Part shown: positions 43,123-55,301 of the stretch, piece by piece
How positions within the stretch are numbered: the first letter of the stretch is position 1
Layout of the letters: every line of letters starts with the position of its first letter
Source of the DNA: Nemertoderma westbladi
Lineage: Eukaryota > Xenacoelomorpha > Nemertodermatida > Nemertodermatidae
DNA: 64,000 nucleotides
Direction: 5' to 3'
Assembly (NCBI GenBank): GCA_032718475.1
Contig: JAUCBJ010004661.1
Span: 1-64,000, forward strand
Translations under genes and position numbers: made by a program
The notes under the pieces: model-generated
Database searches by the model: none
The model's input: only the letters and a program-made list of their open reading frames with translations
Told to the model about the DNA's origin: nothing

Positions 43123-45117
43123 GTTTAGTTATACAGTTGAATGCCTACTGCTATAGTTACAGTTAAAGCAAGTCCAGTAATTCAGTAGGACTGTTGGCCT
43201 AGTACCGGTAATTAATTACGATATATTAGGATACCGGTATACACCCACAGTATATATAATTATTGCAGACTAGGTTTGTCACAGAGTACCGGTATATAAT
43301 TTCAGTACAAATATATACAAATATATATTAAGCCTATTATAGATACCGGTATATCAATTATTTAGGATAATTGAATTTCTGAAATTATAAGGTTACTTAG
43401 TTACTTGAGTTTACTCTGTTACCGTTATGTAAGCAGTAGTCCAACTGATATTGAGACCTACTTGTTGTATGACAGGCCTACTGATTTATAAATCTTTGGA
43501 GTTGATTTATAATATATATATACCCTGATAAGGGATTTGTTACAAGATTGAAATAGGTGTTACTATTTCCGGTAAAATACCACTACACAGAAGCTGTGCG
43601 CTTTCAGTGAAGTGCTACTTATGGGACACTAAACAGAATAATTCTACTGGCCTACGTTACTTATTTACTAGTTACTTACTATTGGTGAGATTACAATCTC
43701 TAATAAACACACAAAAACGGTACGTACAGATTTTTAGGGCAATTTTACAGGGAAACTACTAACCAGTCTAACAAAGGGTTAGATCTCCTGGTTATTTCAA
43801 CGGACAGGATACTACGGTATTTGAAAATAATAAGCAGAAGTAAATATTGCGTTGTCTAGATAGGAAAATACCACCGCCTGACGACCTACAGCCGTAGCGC
43901 TATAGGTACAACGTTATGTATCTACGGAGTGTTCCTACCTAGAAGTTAATTACCGCCGTCTACCAGAACGAGCGTGCCTATTAACTACTTTACAACACAA
44001 TAATGCCTACACTAATTACTCTCGGACAGCACTGTACACTAAACCCTAAATTAGGTACAGGTACTTGTAAAACAGATAACCAGTAGTTAAATATACTTGA
44101 ACAGTTAAAAGAACCACAGCATCTGCTGGAGTGACCGGGGCACTAAGTCACCAGTCTTTACCTACGCCAAGCAGCCCGTGTAGTACTGGGGTTAATTTAA
44201 CTATAACGGTATGTATAACAAACACAATTACTGTAGGAATAAACTTGGGGACATGAATGTTGCGAGTAATTGCATAAACTCTGAATAATAAATATTACGC
44301 TACCCGCACAGAATACTCAAATAAAATACAAACTAAAATGCTGACAGACTACCACTAAGCCTAAACAAACTACTGTATGTGCAGATTCTGAAACTGTTAG
44401 TTAGTATGCGTGCTAATACGGTAGTACGACTTATTCTTTAAGAGGGGATTGTCCTTACAGCGATGGCTGCCCCAACTTACTAACGGCACTTTATCAGACT
44501 TACTCTACACACGTAGCAATTCCTTCAGACCCAACAACAGCTAGGCAACAATCCAGCCCACAAAATATCTGAATAATATTACGGTATCTGAACAGACTAT
44601 ACAAACAATACAGGATAAACGCTGACGGACTACTATCAAGCCTAAATAACCACAGTATATGCAGATTCCGAAACTTGTTAGTGAGTATGCGTGCTAATAA
44701 GGTAGCGCGGCTTATTCTTTATAGGGGTTGACCTTACAACTTACGAGTTGCCCCAACTTACTAACTGGCACCTATCAGACTCTCTACACACGCTGTAATC
44801 TTCAAGCCTAACAACCGTCAGACAACAGTCCAGCCTACAATGATCTGAACAATCTGAGCAGACTTACACGTCTTCGGCTCAATATTAACTTACTAGTAAA
44901 TAAAACCGACAGAAATAAGTAAACTATACAAAAGAATGAGGGGTGATCAATCCCTATTCCCCTGGCAGCCCACAATATACAATAGATCACAATCGAAATA
45001 ATACTAATGTACTTGCACAGCAGTACCGGTTATGACAGTTGGGCCTACGGACCTACGGTAGTAGTACCGGTATTTTCAATCTTATTGCTTACCGCAAATA
45101 AGATCGATAGCTATTAT
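43123..45117 (-). other. E3 5' leader, 2.0 kb
   Basis: Noncoding. It carries four TACCGGTA octamers (43203, 43232, 43287, 43344), tandem ~300-bp repeats (44340-44830) and the hairpin at 45079-45104. No TGG-type primer site adjoins the LTR. Confidence 0.7.
45079..45104 (-). promoter_or_regulatory. Leader hairpin of E3
   Basis: ATCTTATTGC, loop of 5, GCAAATAAGAT. The 10-bp stem has one bulged A and ends 13 bases from the 5' LTR. Two stem pairs differ from E1/E2 on both sides so that pairing is kept. Confidence 0.65.
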
Positions 45118-46351
45118 TGTTCGCGCTTTTATAGACCTTCAGCAGTTTAACCTGCCGAAATTTATATGTCTTTATTGATAAACTGCCTTTTATAAGATGA
45201 CAAGATTTAATACAAAAACAACAGACTGGATTCGTGGGCTTAAATTTATTTGCGGTCAAGCCTACTGTATTATTCGATTGATTACTAATATATAATCTCT
45301 GACAAATATTATTCACTTTCGGGAAATATTAGCAGTTCCTTTTAGGACGTGGCGCTCTACCTATGTAAACAGAGTTATGACTGATACTACACACAACGAT
45401 ATGGCTTAAATTTCAAGCATAGGGCGCATTCTTTAGGAATGCTTTATTATCAGATCCAATCACTTTACAATCACGCACGCTACCGGTAACGCACAACACT
45501 GCTCACTGATATGCCGACAGTTACTGACTTTGATCAGGTATAAAGAGATATGCACTGGACTCAGGTAGTGTCTGTCAAACAACATTAGATTCACTACAAA
45601 CACAATAATAAAGTCGCAATTGTTGTACATAACCTTTCTCTCTAACCTGTAGTGTATCAAAGATATTGGGAAAATGTGGGTTGATTATTGATATTCTTCA
45701 ACTAATAACATCCAATTATACTGATACAAAATTACAAACAGTAAAAGCAGTATGACGGTAGGTTAAGATATAATTAGATTGCATTGAATCGTTAAGTTAT
45801 AAATTGGAATCGTGTCGAATCGAATCGGATCGAATCGAATCGGATCGAATCGACAATAGCTATGCTTTCTATAATTTAGCCTACTAATGTTCTTATAAAA
45901 AGGCAGAAACATTGCGTCATTCCAGCCGATCTTCAGGCAGTATGGAACGACATAAACACTGAGTTTGGGAGCTGCTGTAGGTATCTCTTCAAGGAAAACG
46001 CAAATCACCCTGATTGGTTGTTAGACCAAAACAAAGGAACCAGGAGTCCAATGAGAGCTCCCTCCACGTCATCATCCAGCTGGGAGATGTCGTAATCAGA
46101 ATCCTTCCCTTGACATAGTGACAGTGAAATGCCGCATTGCGGGTTGTGTACCCTGCTACGTCCGCATAAAGCACACATTCAGAAGAATCTATTTTATGTC
46201 CGTTAAAAACACTTATACAGCACCCCGAGGGCTAGGGGATCCAATTATATCTGTAAACGCTTTTACAGCAGGTTTCAGAGTATTTCAGCGTATGGGGGAA
46301 AAACTGGATCGCGGGGCGAAGGACCAGTTGCATCCCACAGAAGCTTTTACA
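45118..46351 (-). repeat. E3 5' LTR
   Basis: Matches 34525-35818 except for a 60-bp deletion (after AAAACAA near 45221) and T/A at the fourth base. Confidence 0.9.
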
Positions 46352-49300
46352 GTTAGAGTGAGGTCGCTGTCTGTATCTTTTTCATATGTGAGTGCTCGAT
46401 ACACTGCGGTATTTATCAGGTAACAGGATTCGTTTTCGTCGGAGAACTCATCCGTATAGAATCCTTCCATCTCAGATTGATCAGTGTCGTTCACATCACT
46501 GAATTGGACATGCAGTTCGGAATCACTTACCTGATTCGGACTATTTCGCTCGAATTCAGCGTGTAATAAGATATGATGTTTCGCACCACACTTCGCACAC
46601 CTTATGTCAGAGAAACAGGTACGCCGTTGGTGTCCTTGTCTGAGGCAATTATAACATAACCGCTTATCCCACATGACTTCACGTCTCTCAGTTAATGATT
46701 TCTTCAGGAATTCATCACACATATTCAAACGGTGGGTCCCGTCACACAGCGCACATTTCGGTTTGATGTTACTCACCTTATTCTGAGTCACATTGTGTAC
46801 ACTTGCTTTTTCTTCGGGCTTTCTCACCTGAATTCTCTTGGGAGACGTAGGAGGAGTTTTTCTTACCTGTTCTCTCCTGTCATTTGTTCGAGCCTTGAAT
46901 TTACTCACCTGATCTTTAGGCATTTTATTCATGTAATAAGATCTATCGGTGTCCTTCCCGCTATCTTCTCCTTGAGAAATCTGGCTTTCGCCGTCGTCTG
47001 TGTAACACACTGGGGTTATCTTTCTCCTAGAGACGGGTTTTTCACTTACCTTGTTTTCCGGTGTCTTCTCTCTGGATTGCTTGAGGAGTTGCAATTTCAC
47101 TTCTCCATCCAGGAATGACATGAGATCTGCCATGGTAGGGTCTCGTCGTTGTTGTTCCATCATATATAGTACTTTCTTATCCCAGCGTGTGCCTACCCCA
47201 CCTTTCGGTAAAGTAGAAGCCACAGCTCCAATGACCATAGAACTTTGATATTCATGAGACTTACCTAACCAATCTAATTGTCTACAGATCTCTTGAATCT
47301 CATCGGAAAACTCTATTATCCCACTGCTGATGAACTTTCTGGGCGCTACTAATTTCGCATATAAATACTTAGCGATGTTATTCCTATTACCAGACCTGAT
47401 GTTTAGTGTATCCCAAACTTGTCTTAATCCGTCTGGATGTCCAATAAACTTTAACGCCATTAACTTGGGAGATCCTTCCAAGCACTCTATGAGGAACCTA
47501 AGTTTCTCTCCATTAGACAGTACAGAGTTCTGTATGTTATCTTTGTAATATTCATTAAAAGGTAACCATTTCATCTCATCTCCATTGAACTTGACGATCT
47601 CTCCCATCTTTACCGCTTGCCGGGCTTCGGTTCTAGCCATTTGACGCGTAAAACTTTCTTGGGCCATTGTGTTATTTAATATCGAGTTATCGGTATATAA
47701 ATTTCTCGGATTATGATCCGGTCTATAGGGAATATCATTATCCACAGGTCTATAATTACCCTTAATAGGGTTCACTATAGGAGTTTCTACTTCGCTAGCT
47801 GTATAGATGCGTGTAGGCTCCACACCTTGCGCATGAGATACTTCAGACCTAACGGGTTGACACATTGTTACAGGGGGTGGTGATATACCCCTTTTGATGT
47901 TTACTAATTTATCGCGCTCTAGCGCGATACTTTGCTGCACTTCTTGCAACTCTAGTCTACTTTCCCTTACTGTGCCCTTAAATAGTTGAACAGTCTCCTG
48001 CATCTGCCCGAGCAGGATATCCATCCCCCGCCGTCTCTCGTCCACCCATTCGACCGCAGAAGCGGGAGTCGCCAACGATGTAGCGGGCGGACGAGGGACA
48101 ACGGGCGACAAATTATGAATATTTCGCTCGGGGTCCAGGACCTGAACTGTCTCCTGGGCAGTTCTACGGGGCACAGGTAGCTTAGTGCTATGTAGAGGGA
48201 ATTTAGCGGTAACTTCAGGGAGTACAGGTGTGTCTATCACCGAAGGGGTGATTTCGAGAACAGGCCTAATTGTTTCAGGCTCATCTACTATAGTAGGGAG
48301 TCTTTCGATTTTAATTATTTGGTCTGTAGGTTCTGTACTACCTAAGTTGGTGCTATTTAGTTGCCTTCTAACAGCTGGAGGTAAATCAGGCAATTTCTGA
48401 CGGTGGAATGTTCTTTTACGTCTGCTTAGACGAGATCGCTTTCCTCCGCCTTCAGTGTCGGTGGTATCGCCTTCCTCAGATGATGTATAACCTTGTCGTT
48501 TGGGAGTAGATCGATTCATCATCTGCATATTACTAGCTGTTAACTGTTTATTTATACAGTCTTGACTCTCTTGAATGTTTTCCAATTCTAATTGGATGGT
48601 TTCTTCAGCTGCTCTCCGTTCTGCTTCTGCCACTGCCTCTGCCGCTTTTCTTTCAGCCTCTGCCGCCCTTGCCTCGGCCGCTGCCTCTGCCGCTGCCGCT
48701 TTTCTTTCTGCTTCTGCAGATGCCACTGCTGCTGCTACTGCCGCTGCCTTTCTGTCTTCTATACGTTTTTTCTTTACTTGTTCTTCCCTTTCTCTAGCGA
48801 TGCGGAGTTGTTCATCGAATTTAGCTTGATTCGCCGCTAACCTATCCACATCAATTGCATCCAACACAAGTTTGTCTCCTTCGCTATTAGGGCTAAGTCC
48901 CTCTAACCTTCTCCTCAACTCTGCGTCTCCTACAAAGCGCTGATAGTCTGACAGATAGATGTCAATGGCATCCTTCTTGTGCGGTTTCTCTGCCGTCGCT
49001 TCACTTTCCACTTGGGAAAAAGTAGCGTCCGTTGATTCTCCATGGGTTGAGCGCTCCTCCAACTGAGCTTTCCACTGAGCTGCTCCTTGAACCTGGCGTC
49101 TCACTCGTTGAAACCAAGTCTTTACTGCAACTTGCAACGACGTGTCTTGTCTTCTTTTAGAAGCCTCCTCAAAGGCGGATAAGATTAGCCTAATTCGCAG
49201 AACTCTTTCTCTAACTTGATAAAGCAGCTGTCCCTGCTCTTGAGGTCCTTGAGGTTGTTTAAACAGTTGTTTTTCTACTCGCTCCATAGAGCTGAAGAAT

Positions 49301-49923
49301 CCTTGTGCGTATCCGGCTGCGGACCTCTTCCATACAGCTGGATCGATGGTTTCCTTGGCTACTCCCATCCGGTGTATGTCTTCCCAGGCAGCTTCTGATA
49401 AATCAAACGGGAGTCCGGGTCCAGGGAAGTTCCATTGCGACTCGACAATAGACTTCAGTTCTTCCCTCGTGTATCCCGCATAACTATCTCTAGTTGGTCG
49501 TTGACTTCTCGCCCAATCGATCTGGTGTTCTTCCACCGCGATCAATAACCTAGTGAGTACGGCTGCAGGAAGGATGAGAAGGGGATCCGTATAAACCGCA
49601 TCCGTCATCTCTGCTCCGCGCTCGGGTGTCAGCTCTACAGTATCCTCACTACTGGAGCTGCTGGGCTGCTGAGGAATAAGTTCTTGACTCGCGGGTTGTT
49701 GCTGTTCCGCTGCTTCTTGGTCCCGCTTGACCTGAGCTCGAGTGCCTATGATAGACCTACGATGTTGGACTAGCCTAGGTTCTGTTATTACTACTGGAGG
49801 GATGACCTTCCTCACAGTGGGAGGTGAACTGAACTTACGACTAGAGGGTTCTACACCTCTATCTGAGTCGCAGATAGTTACATCTAATAGACTGTCTGAC
49901 AGGTTCTGCTTAGTATCAGACAT
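46352..49923 (-). CDS. gag: E2 Gag (first part of gag-pol, cut by E3)
   Basis: About 1190 residues starting MSDTKQNLSDSLLD. A stretch of roughly 180 residues (about 49055-49590; contains REELKSIVESQWNFPGPG) is absent from E1 and E3. The alanine-rich helix lies at about 388-437, the DUF1759-like region (FNGDEMKWLPF) from about 774 and the zinc knuckles at 1056-1120. E3 splits the frame between the knuckles and the protease. Past E3 the same frame resumes at 34524, so before the insertion gag and pol formed one frame of roughly 2,690 codons with no visible stop. Confidence 0.9.
46525..47267 (-). promoter_or_regulatory. Cluster of seven 5' splice donor-like sites in E2 gag
   Basis: In sense: CAGGTAAGT 46525-46533, AAGGTGAGT 46771-46779, CAGGTGAGA 46822-46830, CAGGTAAGA 46861-46869, CAGGTGAGT 46903-46911, AAGGTAAGT 47044-47052, TAGGTAAGT 47259-47267. 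Confidence 0.5.
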
Positions 49924-52175
49924 ATTTGTATGTACAGTTGAATGCCTACTGCTATATTACAGTCTAAGCAAGTCTAGTAATTCAGTATTAACTGCTAGCC
50001 TAGTAATTAACTACCGATACTGCTACTCAGTGCAGCGTGATATATATAATATATTAGAATACCGGTATGCTTATAGTATATATAAGTATTATTACAGACT
50101 AGGTTTATCACAGAATACCGGTATAATTTTAGCACAAATATATATAAATATATAATAGGCCTATCGGGAATACCAGTATACAGCTTACAGTTTGTAGTAT
50201 ATATAATTCTGGACTAGAATTAATTACAAGTACCGGTATAATTTCAGCCTAAATTTATAGAAATAAAGATAATAGGCCTATCGTAAATACCGGTATATCA
50301 ATTATTTTAAATAATTGAATTTCTGTACTTTAGGGTTACTTTGTTACTTTACTTACTTTGTTACCGTTATTTGAGCAGTAGTCCAACTGATATTGAGACC
50401 TAATGGTTATATGGTAGGCCTACTATTTATAAATCGTTTGATTTGATTTATAATATATATATACCCGTTTTAATGGGTTTGTCAATGTTTGAAATAAATG
50501 TTATTATTTCTGGTGAGTAATCACTACACAAAGCGGTGCGCTTTCAGTGAAGTGTTACTTATAGGACACTAAAACAAATAATACTAATTTACCTAAGTTA
50601 CTTAATACTACAAATTACGTACAATTCGGGTTGAGATTACAATCTCTAAATAAACACAAAATTTACAAAAACACAAAATACGAATTTTTAGGGTAATTTT
50701 ACAAGAAGTCTACAAACCAGCCTAACAAAGGGTTAGAAATCTGGTTATTACAACGGAGAGGGTACTACGGTATTTGAAAATAATAAGTAGTAGTAAATAC
50801 ACTGCGTTGTCCAGATAGGAAAATACCACCGCCTGACGACCTATAGCCGTATCGCTATAGGTTCTACGTTATGTATCACGGAGTGTTCCTACCTAGAAGT
50901 TAATAGAGCTAATCGAAGGTGCCTATCAACCACTTTACAACACAAATATAATGCCTACAATAATTACTTTCGGAAAGCACTGTACACTAAACCCTAAATT
51001 AGGTACGAGTACTTGTACAACAGATAATCAGTAGTTAAATATACTTGAACAGCTAAAAGAACCACGGCATCTGCTGGAGTAACCGGTGCACAAAATCACC
51101 AGTCTTTACCTACGCCTAGCAGCCCGTGTAGTACCGGGGTTAATTTAACTATAACGGTATGTACAACAAACACAATTACTGTAGGAACAAACTTGGGGAA
51201 TGAATGTTGCGGATAATCGCATAAACTCTGAATAATAAATATTACGCTACGCGTACAAACTACTCAAACAAAATGCAGACCGAATACTGACAGACCACTA
51301 TCAAGCCTAAACAAACTACGGTATATGCAGACTCCGAAATAATTAGGTAGTATGCGTTCTAACCCAGTAGTACGACTTATTCTTTAATTGGGGGTTTACC
51401 TTACAGCATTCGCTGCCCCTACTTCCTAACCGTACTTTATCGGACAAGTGATCTACACACGCTGCAATCCGTTCAGACCCAACAACAGCCAGACAACTAT
51501 CCAGCCTACAAATTATCTAAACAAAATTATACGCTACCCGTACGGACTTACACAAACAAAGTACAAACTAAACGATGGCAGACTACTCTCAAGCCTAAAT
51601 AAACTACAGGACATGCAGACTCCGAAATAATTAGGTAGTATGCGTTCTAACCCAGTAGTACGACTTATTCTTTAATTGGGGGTTTACCTTACAGCATTCG
51701 CTGCCCCTACTTCCTAACCGTTCTTTATCGGACAGGTGATCTACACACACTGCAATCCGTTCAGACTTAACAGCAATCAGACAACAGCTCAGCCTACAAA
51801 TTGTCTGTACAATCTGATCAGGCTTACACGTCTTCTGTTCAATACTGGCCTACAAACAAATAAAACTTGACAGAAATAAGTAAAATCTCAATAAAAAACC
51901 AGGGCGGCCGTTCCCTGATTAAGTACTAAGACCTACCGGTATACAACAATCAAATCGAATAATACTAATGTACTTATACAGGAAGTACCGGTTAGGACAG
52001 TTAGGCCTACGGACCTACAGAAGTACCGGTTCTGGCAGTTGGACCTACGGGCCTACAGCAGTACCGGTTCTGGCAGTTGGGCCTACTGACCTACGGAAGT
52101 ACCGGTTCAAGTTTACCGGTTGACCGGTATTTTCAACTTTATTGCAAACTGCAATAAAGAAGCTATATCCTTTAA
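49924..52175 (-). other. E2 5' leader, 2.25 kb
   Basis: Closely related to the E1 leader. It has four TACCGGTA octamers (50060, 50116, 50231, 50288), a tandem duplication of about 290 bp (51300-51800), 41-bp repeats (51985-52100) and the terminal hairpin. Confidence 0.75.
52137..52159 (-). promoter_or_regulatory. Leader hairpin of E2
   Basis: CTTTATTGC, loop AAACT, GCAATAAAG; 16 bases from the 5' LTR. The stem equals that of E1 and the loop differs. Confidence 0.65.
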
Positions 52176-52631
52176 TGTTCGCGCTTTCAGACCTTTGGCA
52201 GTTTAACCCGCCAAATTATGATGTCTTCTAGATATTAAATCGCTTTTTAGCCTACGACAAGTATTTGATTCACTACACTAGTCGAAACCAATCCGTGCGC
52301 GATCATTCACCCGCTGGTTATACCCGGGAGATTGGGTTCGACGGTTTAATCTTATTGCTATGTAAGCCTAATGTATTATTCGACTGACAGTATTATATAA
52401 TCTCTGACAATATTATTCACCTTCGGGGAATATTAACAGTTCCTTTAGGACGTGGCGCTCTATCTATATAAACAGAGTTATGACTTAAACTACTCACAAC
52501 GATATGGTTTAGTTATAATTAACATATATGGCGCATTCTTTAGGAAATGCTTCTTTAACAGACTCACTCATACACAATGCTGCACAATACTGCACACTAA
52601 TCTGCCGATCTTCACTGATTTTAGTCACATA

Positions 52632-54552
52632 CAGTCGGGGTCTCAAAGTGCATCTGTTCTTTGAGATTTTCTCAAAGTTTTTCTAAAAGTGTCTAAAAGT
52701 CATTACATTACTCCCAACGGCCGCTTTGAATTCTTGTAGACACTTTTAGTTGGGAATCTCAAAGTGATTTCCTGCTTTTAGGCACTTTGAATTCTTTGAA
52801 TTCTTTGAGAAATGTCACTTTGAGTTAGTTTGCGGCACTTTTAATTCTTTGAGAAAATAAACTCCGAGGTATTCCTGATTGACAGCTCGTATGGTAAGTT
52901 AACTGAGAGGCAAAGGCATTCTCGGGGAACAATATTATGCGGGCAACAAAGTGATACTTGTGTGCTGGCCAGTTGTTGCATAGAAGCTATATTCCCATTA
53001 ATTTATCAAATTGAGGTTCCTGAGGTCATTACGGGATGGGTTTTCGGTCGCAAGTACAAATTGAATTTACGGCACCCTAAAGTCTTTCTAAAAAACATTC
53101 ATTCAAATAATACATGAAACATAATTAGTGAAACAAGATTAATGCTTGACAAGATTGATTATTTTAATAACATAATACAATATCAGATTAACAATTAATA
53201 TAATAGAAACTGCACTGTAGTATCTCTGTGTATACGCAGTTTCATTATAATGACCTAAAGAACCCCTGTTGGGAGAAAGCTTGTAATAACAAATGTTATT
53301 CATTTCATTAGTCACCTCAGGTCAAACCGTACTACCTTAGCTGTTTAATTACAGTTTAACTACGGTGACGAGAGCGCGAGAATTCCTTCTTAAAAACGAA
53401 GAAAGGCTTTCGACTTTCAAGTACGATAGAACGGCTACAATCTTGTGTTGTTTTAGCTTAATAGAGATATTAAAATATCCCCTGCCGCTGGCGTTTATAT
53501 TTGAGCATATTTTAAATGTTTGCCTTATATTCAATTGATGTGTACCGCCTTCTGGCAAAGCGGCACCCAGTTTAAACTATCAATCACAGCTAGTGAGTAG
53601 CGACCCACGGACGGCGACCTTCAAACAAACAGGTGCAGAGTCGGAAAGAACTGTCACATGCTTTGCTTGGCTTGTGGTAACATTTGATTACATAATAGAT
53701 TTTGGCAGACTGGGCGGTTGCTCTGACAATATGCATTGCGCACCAACAATGCCTAAAACATGTAAGGGAACAGCCAATTAGTGCGCTTGAATCATTTATC
53801 TTTATTCCTGCCTCTATCGTTATTCTTTACTTTGTATAACCAAATTTACAGTGCGGCAAAGTATGGCTGGTTGACCATTGAAATGCATTGGAAAAGGAAT
53901 TCGGCGTTCACGTGGGCTAAACAAATTTAAACAGTACAGTTTTAGCACTATACATTAATATAGATAGGGCAACAGACAAACTGTCTATGACACAAATACC
54001 AACACATTCCGATATCCCGCAATTATGGCGTCTCTAAAGAGTCCAAATATAAATTAATAAAATCCTCTATGAAACAATAAAAATACCTACAAAAAATACT
54101 GCTTTATTAAATATTAGTTACTGCAGTAACATATAACAATTACTGCAGTAACAAATATTTATTACTGCAGTAATCAATATTAATAAATAATTGAATAACA
54201 ATTTCTACTGCAGTAACAAATTATTTGTTACTGCAGAAAAAGACAATTTTTTATTACTGCAGTAAGTTTAATTCTTACTTTCAGTAACAAATATTTATTA
54301 CTGCAGTATTTTTTGGAGGCATCTTTATTGTTTCATAGAGGTTTTTATTACTTATATTTTACCCTATAGTCAAAGTCAATATACCCCATACCATTGCCAG
54401 CTTCAGGCAGGACTGTATGAAATGACTGACAGTACTACTTTGAAATCTTTGAGGACACTTTGTCATTTTCTTGGACCACTTTTAGAAATTTGAGACACTT
54501 TTAGTTCTTTGAGAAAATCTCAAAGAACAGATGCACTTTGAGACCCCGACTG
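52632..54552. mobile_element. 1.9-kb Tc1/mariner-type MITE in the E2 LTR
   Basis: Perfect terminal inverted repeats of at least 46 bp (outer end CAGTCGGGGTCTCAAAGTGC), flanked by TA at 52630-52631 and 54553-54554. The uninterrupted LTR at 26216 gives the empty site. CAGT termini with a TA duplication fit the Tc1/mariner superfamily. No transposase is seen. The ends hold repeats of CTTTGAGA and CACTTTTAG. Confidence 0.85.
54057..54348. mobile_element. 292-bp MITE with TTACTGCAGTAA repeats, nested
   Basis: Inverted ends of about 45 bp (ATAAAATCCTCTATGAAACA on the left, one mismatch on the right over that stretch), flanked by TA at 54055-54056 and 54349-54350. The core has about seven copies of the palindrome TTACTGCAGTAA or close variants. 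Confidence 0.7.
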
Positions 54553-55301
54553 TATAAAAGGAACACAGACTGACTCATGTAGGGTCTATCAAATAACATT
54601 CGATTCACTTCAAACCACTTTAACATAAGTCACAATCGTTTATCTGTAACCTTTCTCTCTTACCTTCGGTATATCAAGAATATTGGGTTTCGGGGTTATT
54701 TATCGTTATTCCAAATATAATAATTCATCAACCATATTATGAAGAACTGACAGTAAATAGCAGTATAAAACAACAACTGAACACTGACTGTTATGAGTTT
54801 GCAATTTGTATGACGTAAGTCAGTAGGATGCCGTGTCGTTTGTAGTCCGTTAAAGGATATATGTCCTTATAATTAAACCTACTAGTGTTGAGCTAAAAAG
54901 CAGAAAAGCACAAAACACTATAAAGCCGTTCTTTCGTGGCTTTGAAAAACTCGTGACTACTACTCTATACGAGTATACCAACTGCACTTATTCCACGAAG
55001 CTCCCGTTCAACACAGAGAAAGAGCAGTGAGATAGGAAAATTTCAGTTCAGTACTCTGTGATAGGTCAAAATCAAGGCTAACTCAAATTCTATTGGGAGA
55101 TACAAAAACAGGGCTATGACGCAACCTTCCTAGGCTGGTTGGCCGATTAAACAGAGCCCAGATACCTGCGTACCGCAAATCAGCCAATAAGCTGGTAGCT
55201 TGCACTATTTTAACTATAGATCCCTTTTTGAGTATTCTAGCGACCGGGGGGGAACTGGCCAGCAAAGCAAACGAACCAGTTATCCCACAAAAGCTTTTAC
55301 A

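Larger units (their letters stand above)
34525..46351 (-). mobile_element. BEL/Pao LTR retrotransposon E3, non-autonomous, nested in E2
   Basis: LTRs are 34525-35818 (1294 bp) and 45118-46351 (1234 bp). The size difference is one 60-bp deletion in the latter. The target duplication GTTAG lies at 34520-34524 and 46352-46356 inside E2 gag-pol, same orientation. The interior holds an intact 1430-residue Gag-protease frame, a ~2-kb leader and two intact accessory frames. RT, most of RNase H and integrase are absent. Its LTRs are clearly diverged from those of E1 and E2, so it belongs to a separate subfamily. Confidence 0.93.
25763..55301 (-). mobile_element. BEL/Pao LTR retrotransposon E2, full-length gag-pol, interrupted by E3
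   Basis: LTRs are 25763-26965 (1203 bp) and 52176-55301 (1203 bp once the inserted MITE and its TA duplication are removed). The target duplication GCTTA lies at 25758-25762 and 55302-55306, inside a CR1-like LINE. The coding region runs from 49923 to 46352 and then, past E3, from 34524 to 30028. Domain order is Gag, zinc knuckles, protease, RT, RNase H, integrase, C-terminal domain, which is complete for an autonomous BEL/Pao element. The only large lesions I see are the E3 and MITE insertions. Confidence 0.92.
52176..55301 (-). repeat. E2 5' LTR, interrupted by a MITE
   Basis: Halves 52176-52631 and 54555-55301 together match 25763-26965. The insertion is at a TA beside a TATAAAAGG box. 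Confidence 0.92.
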
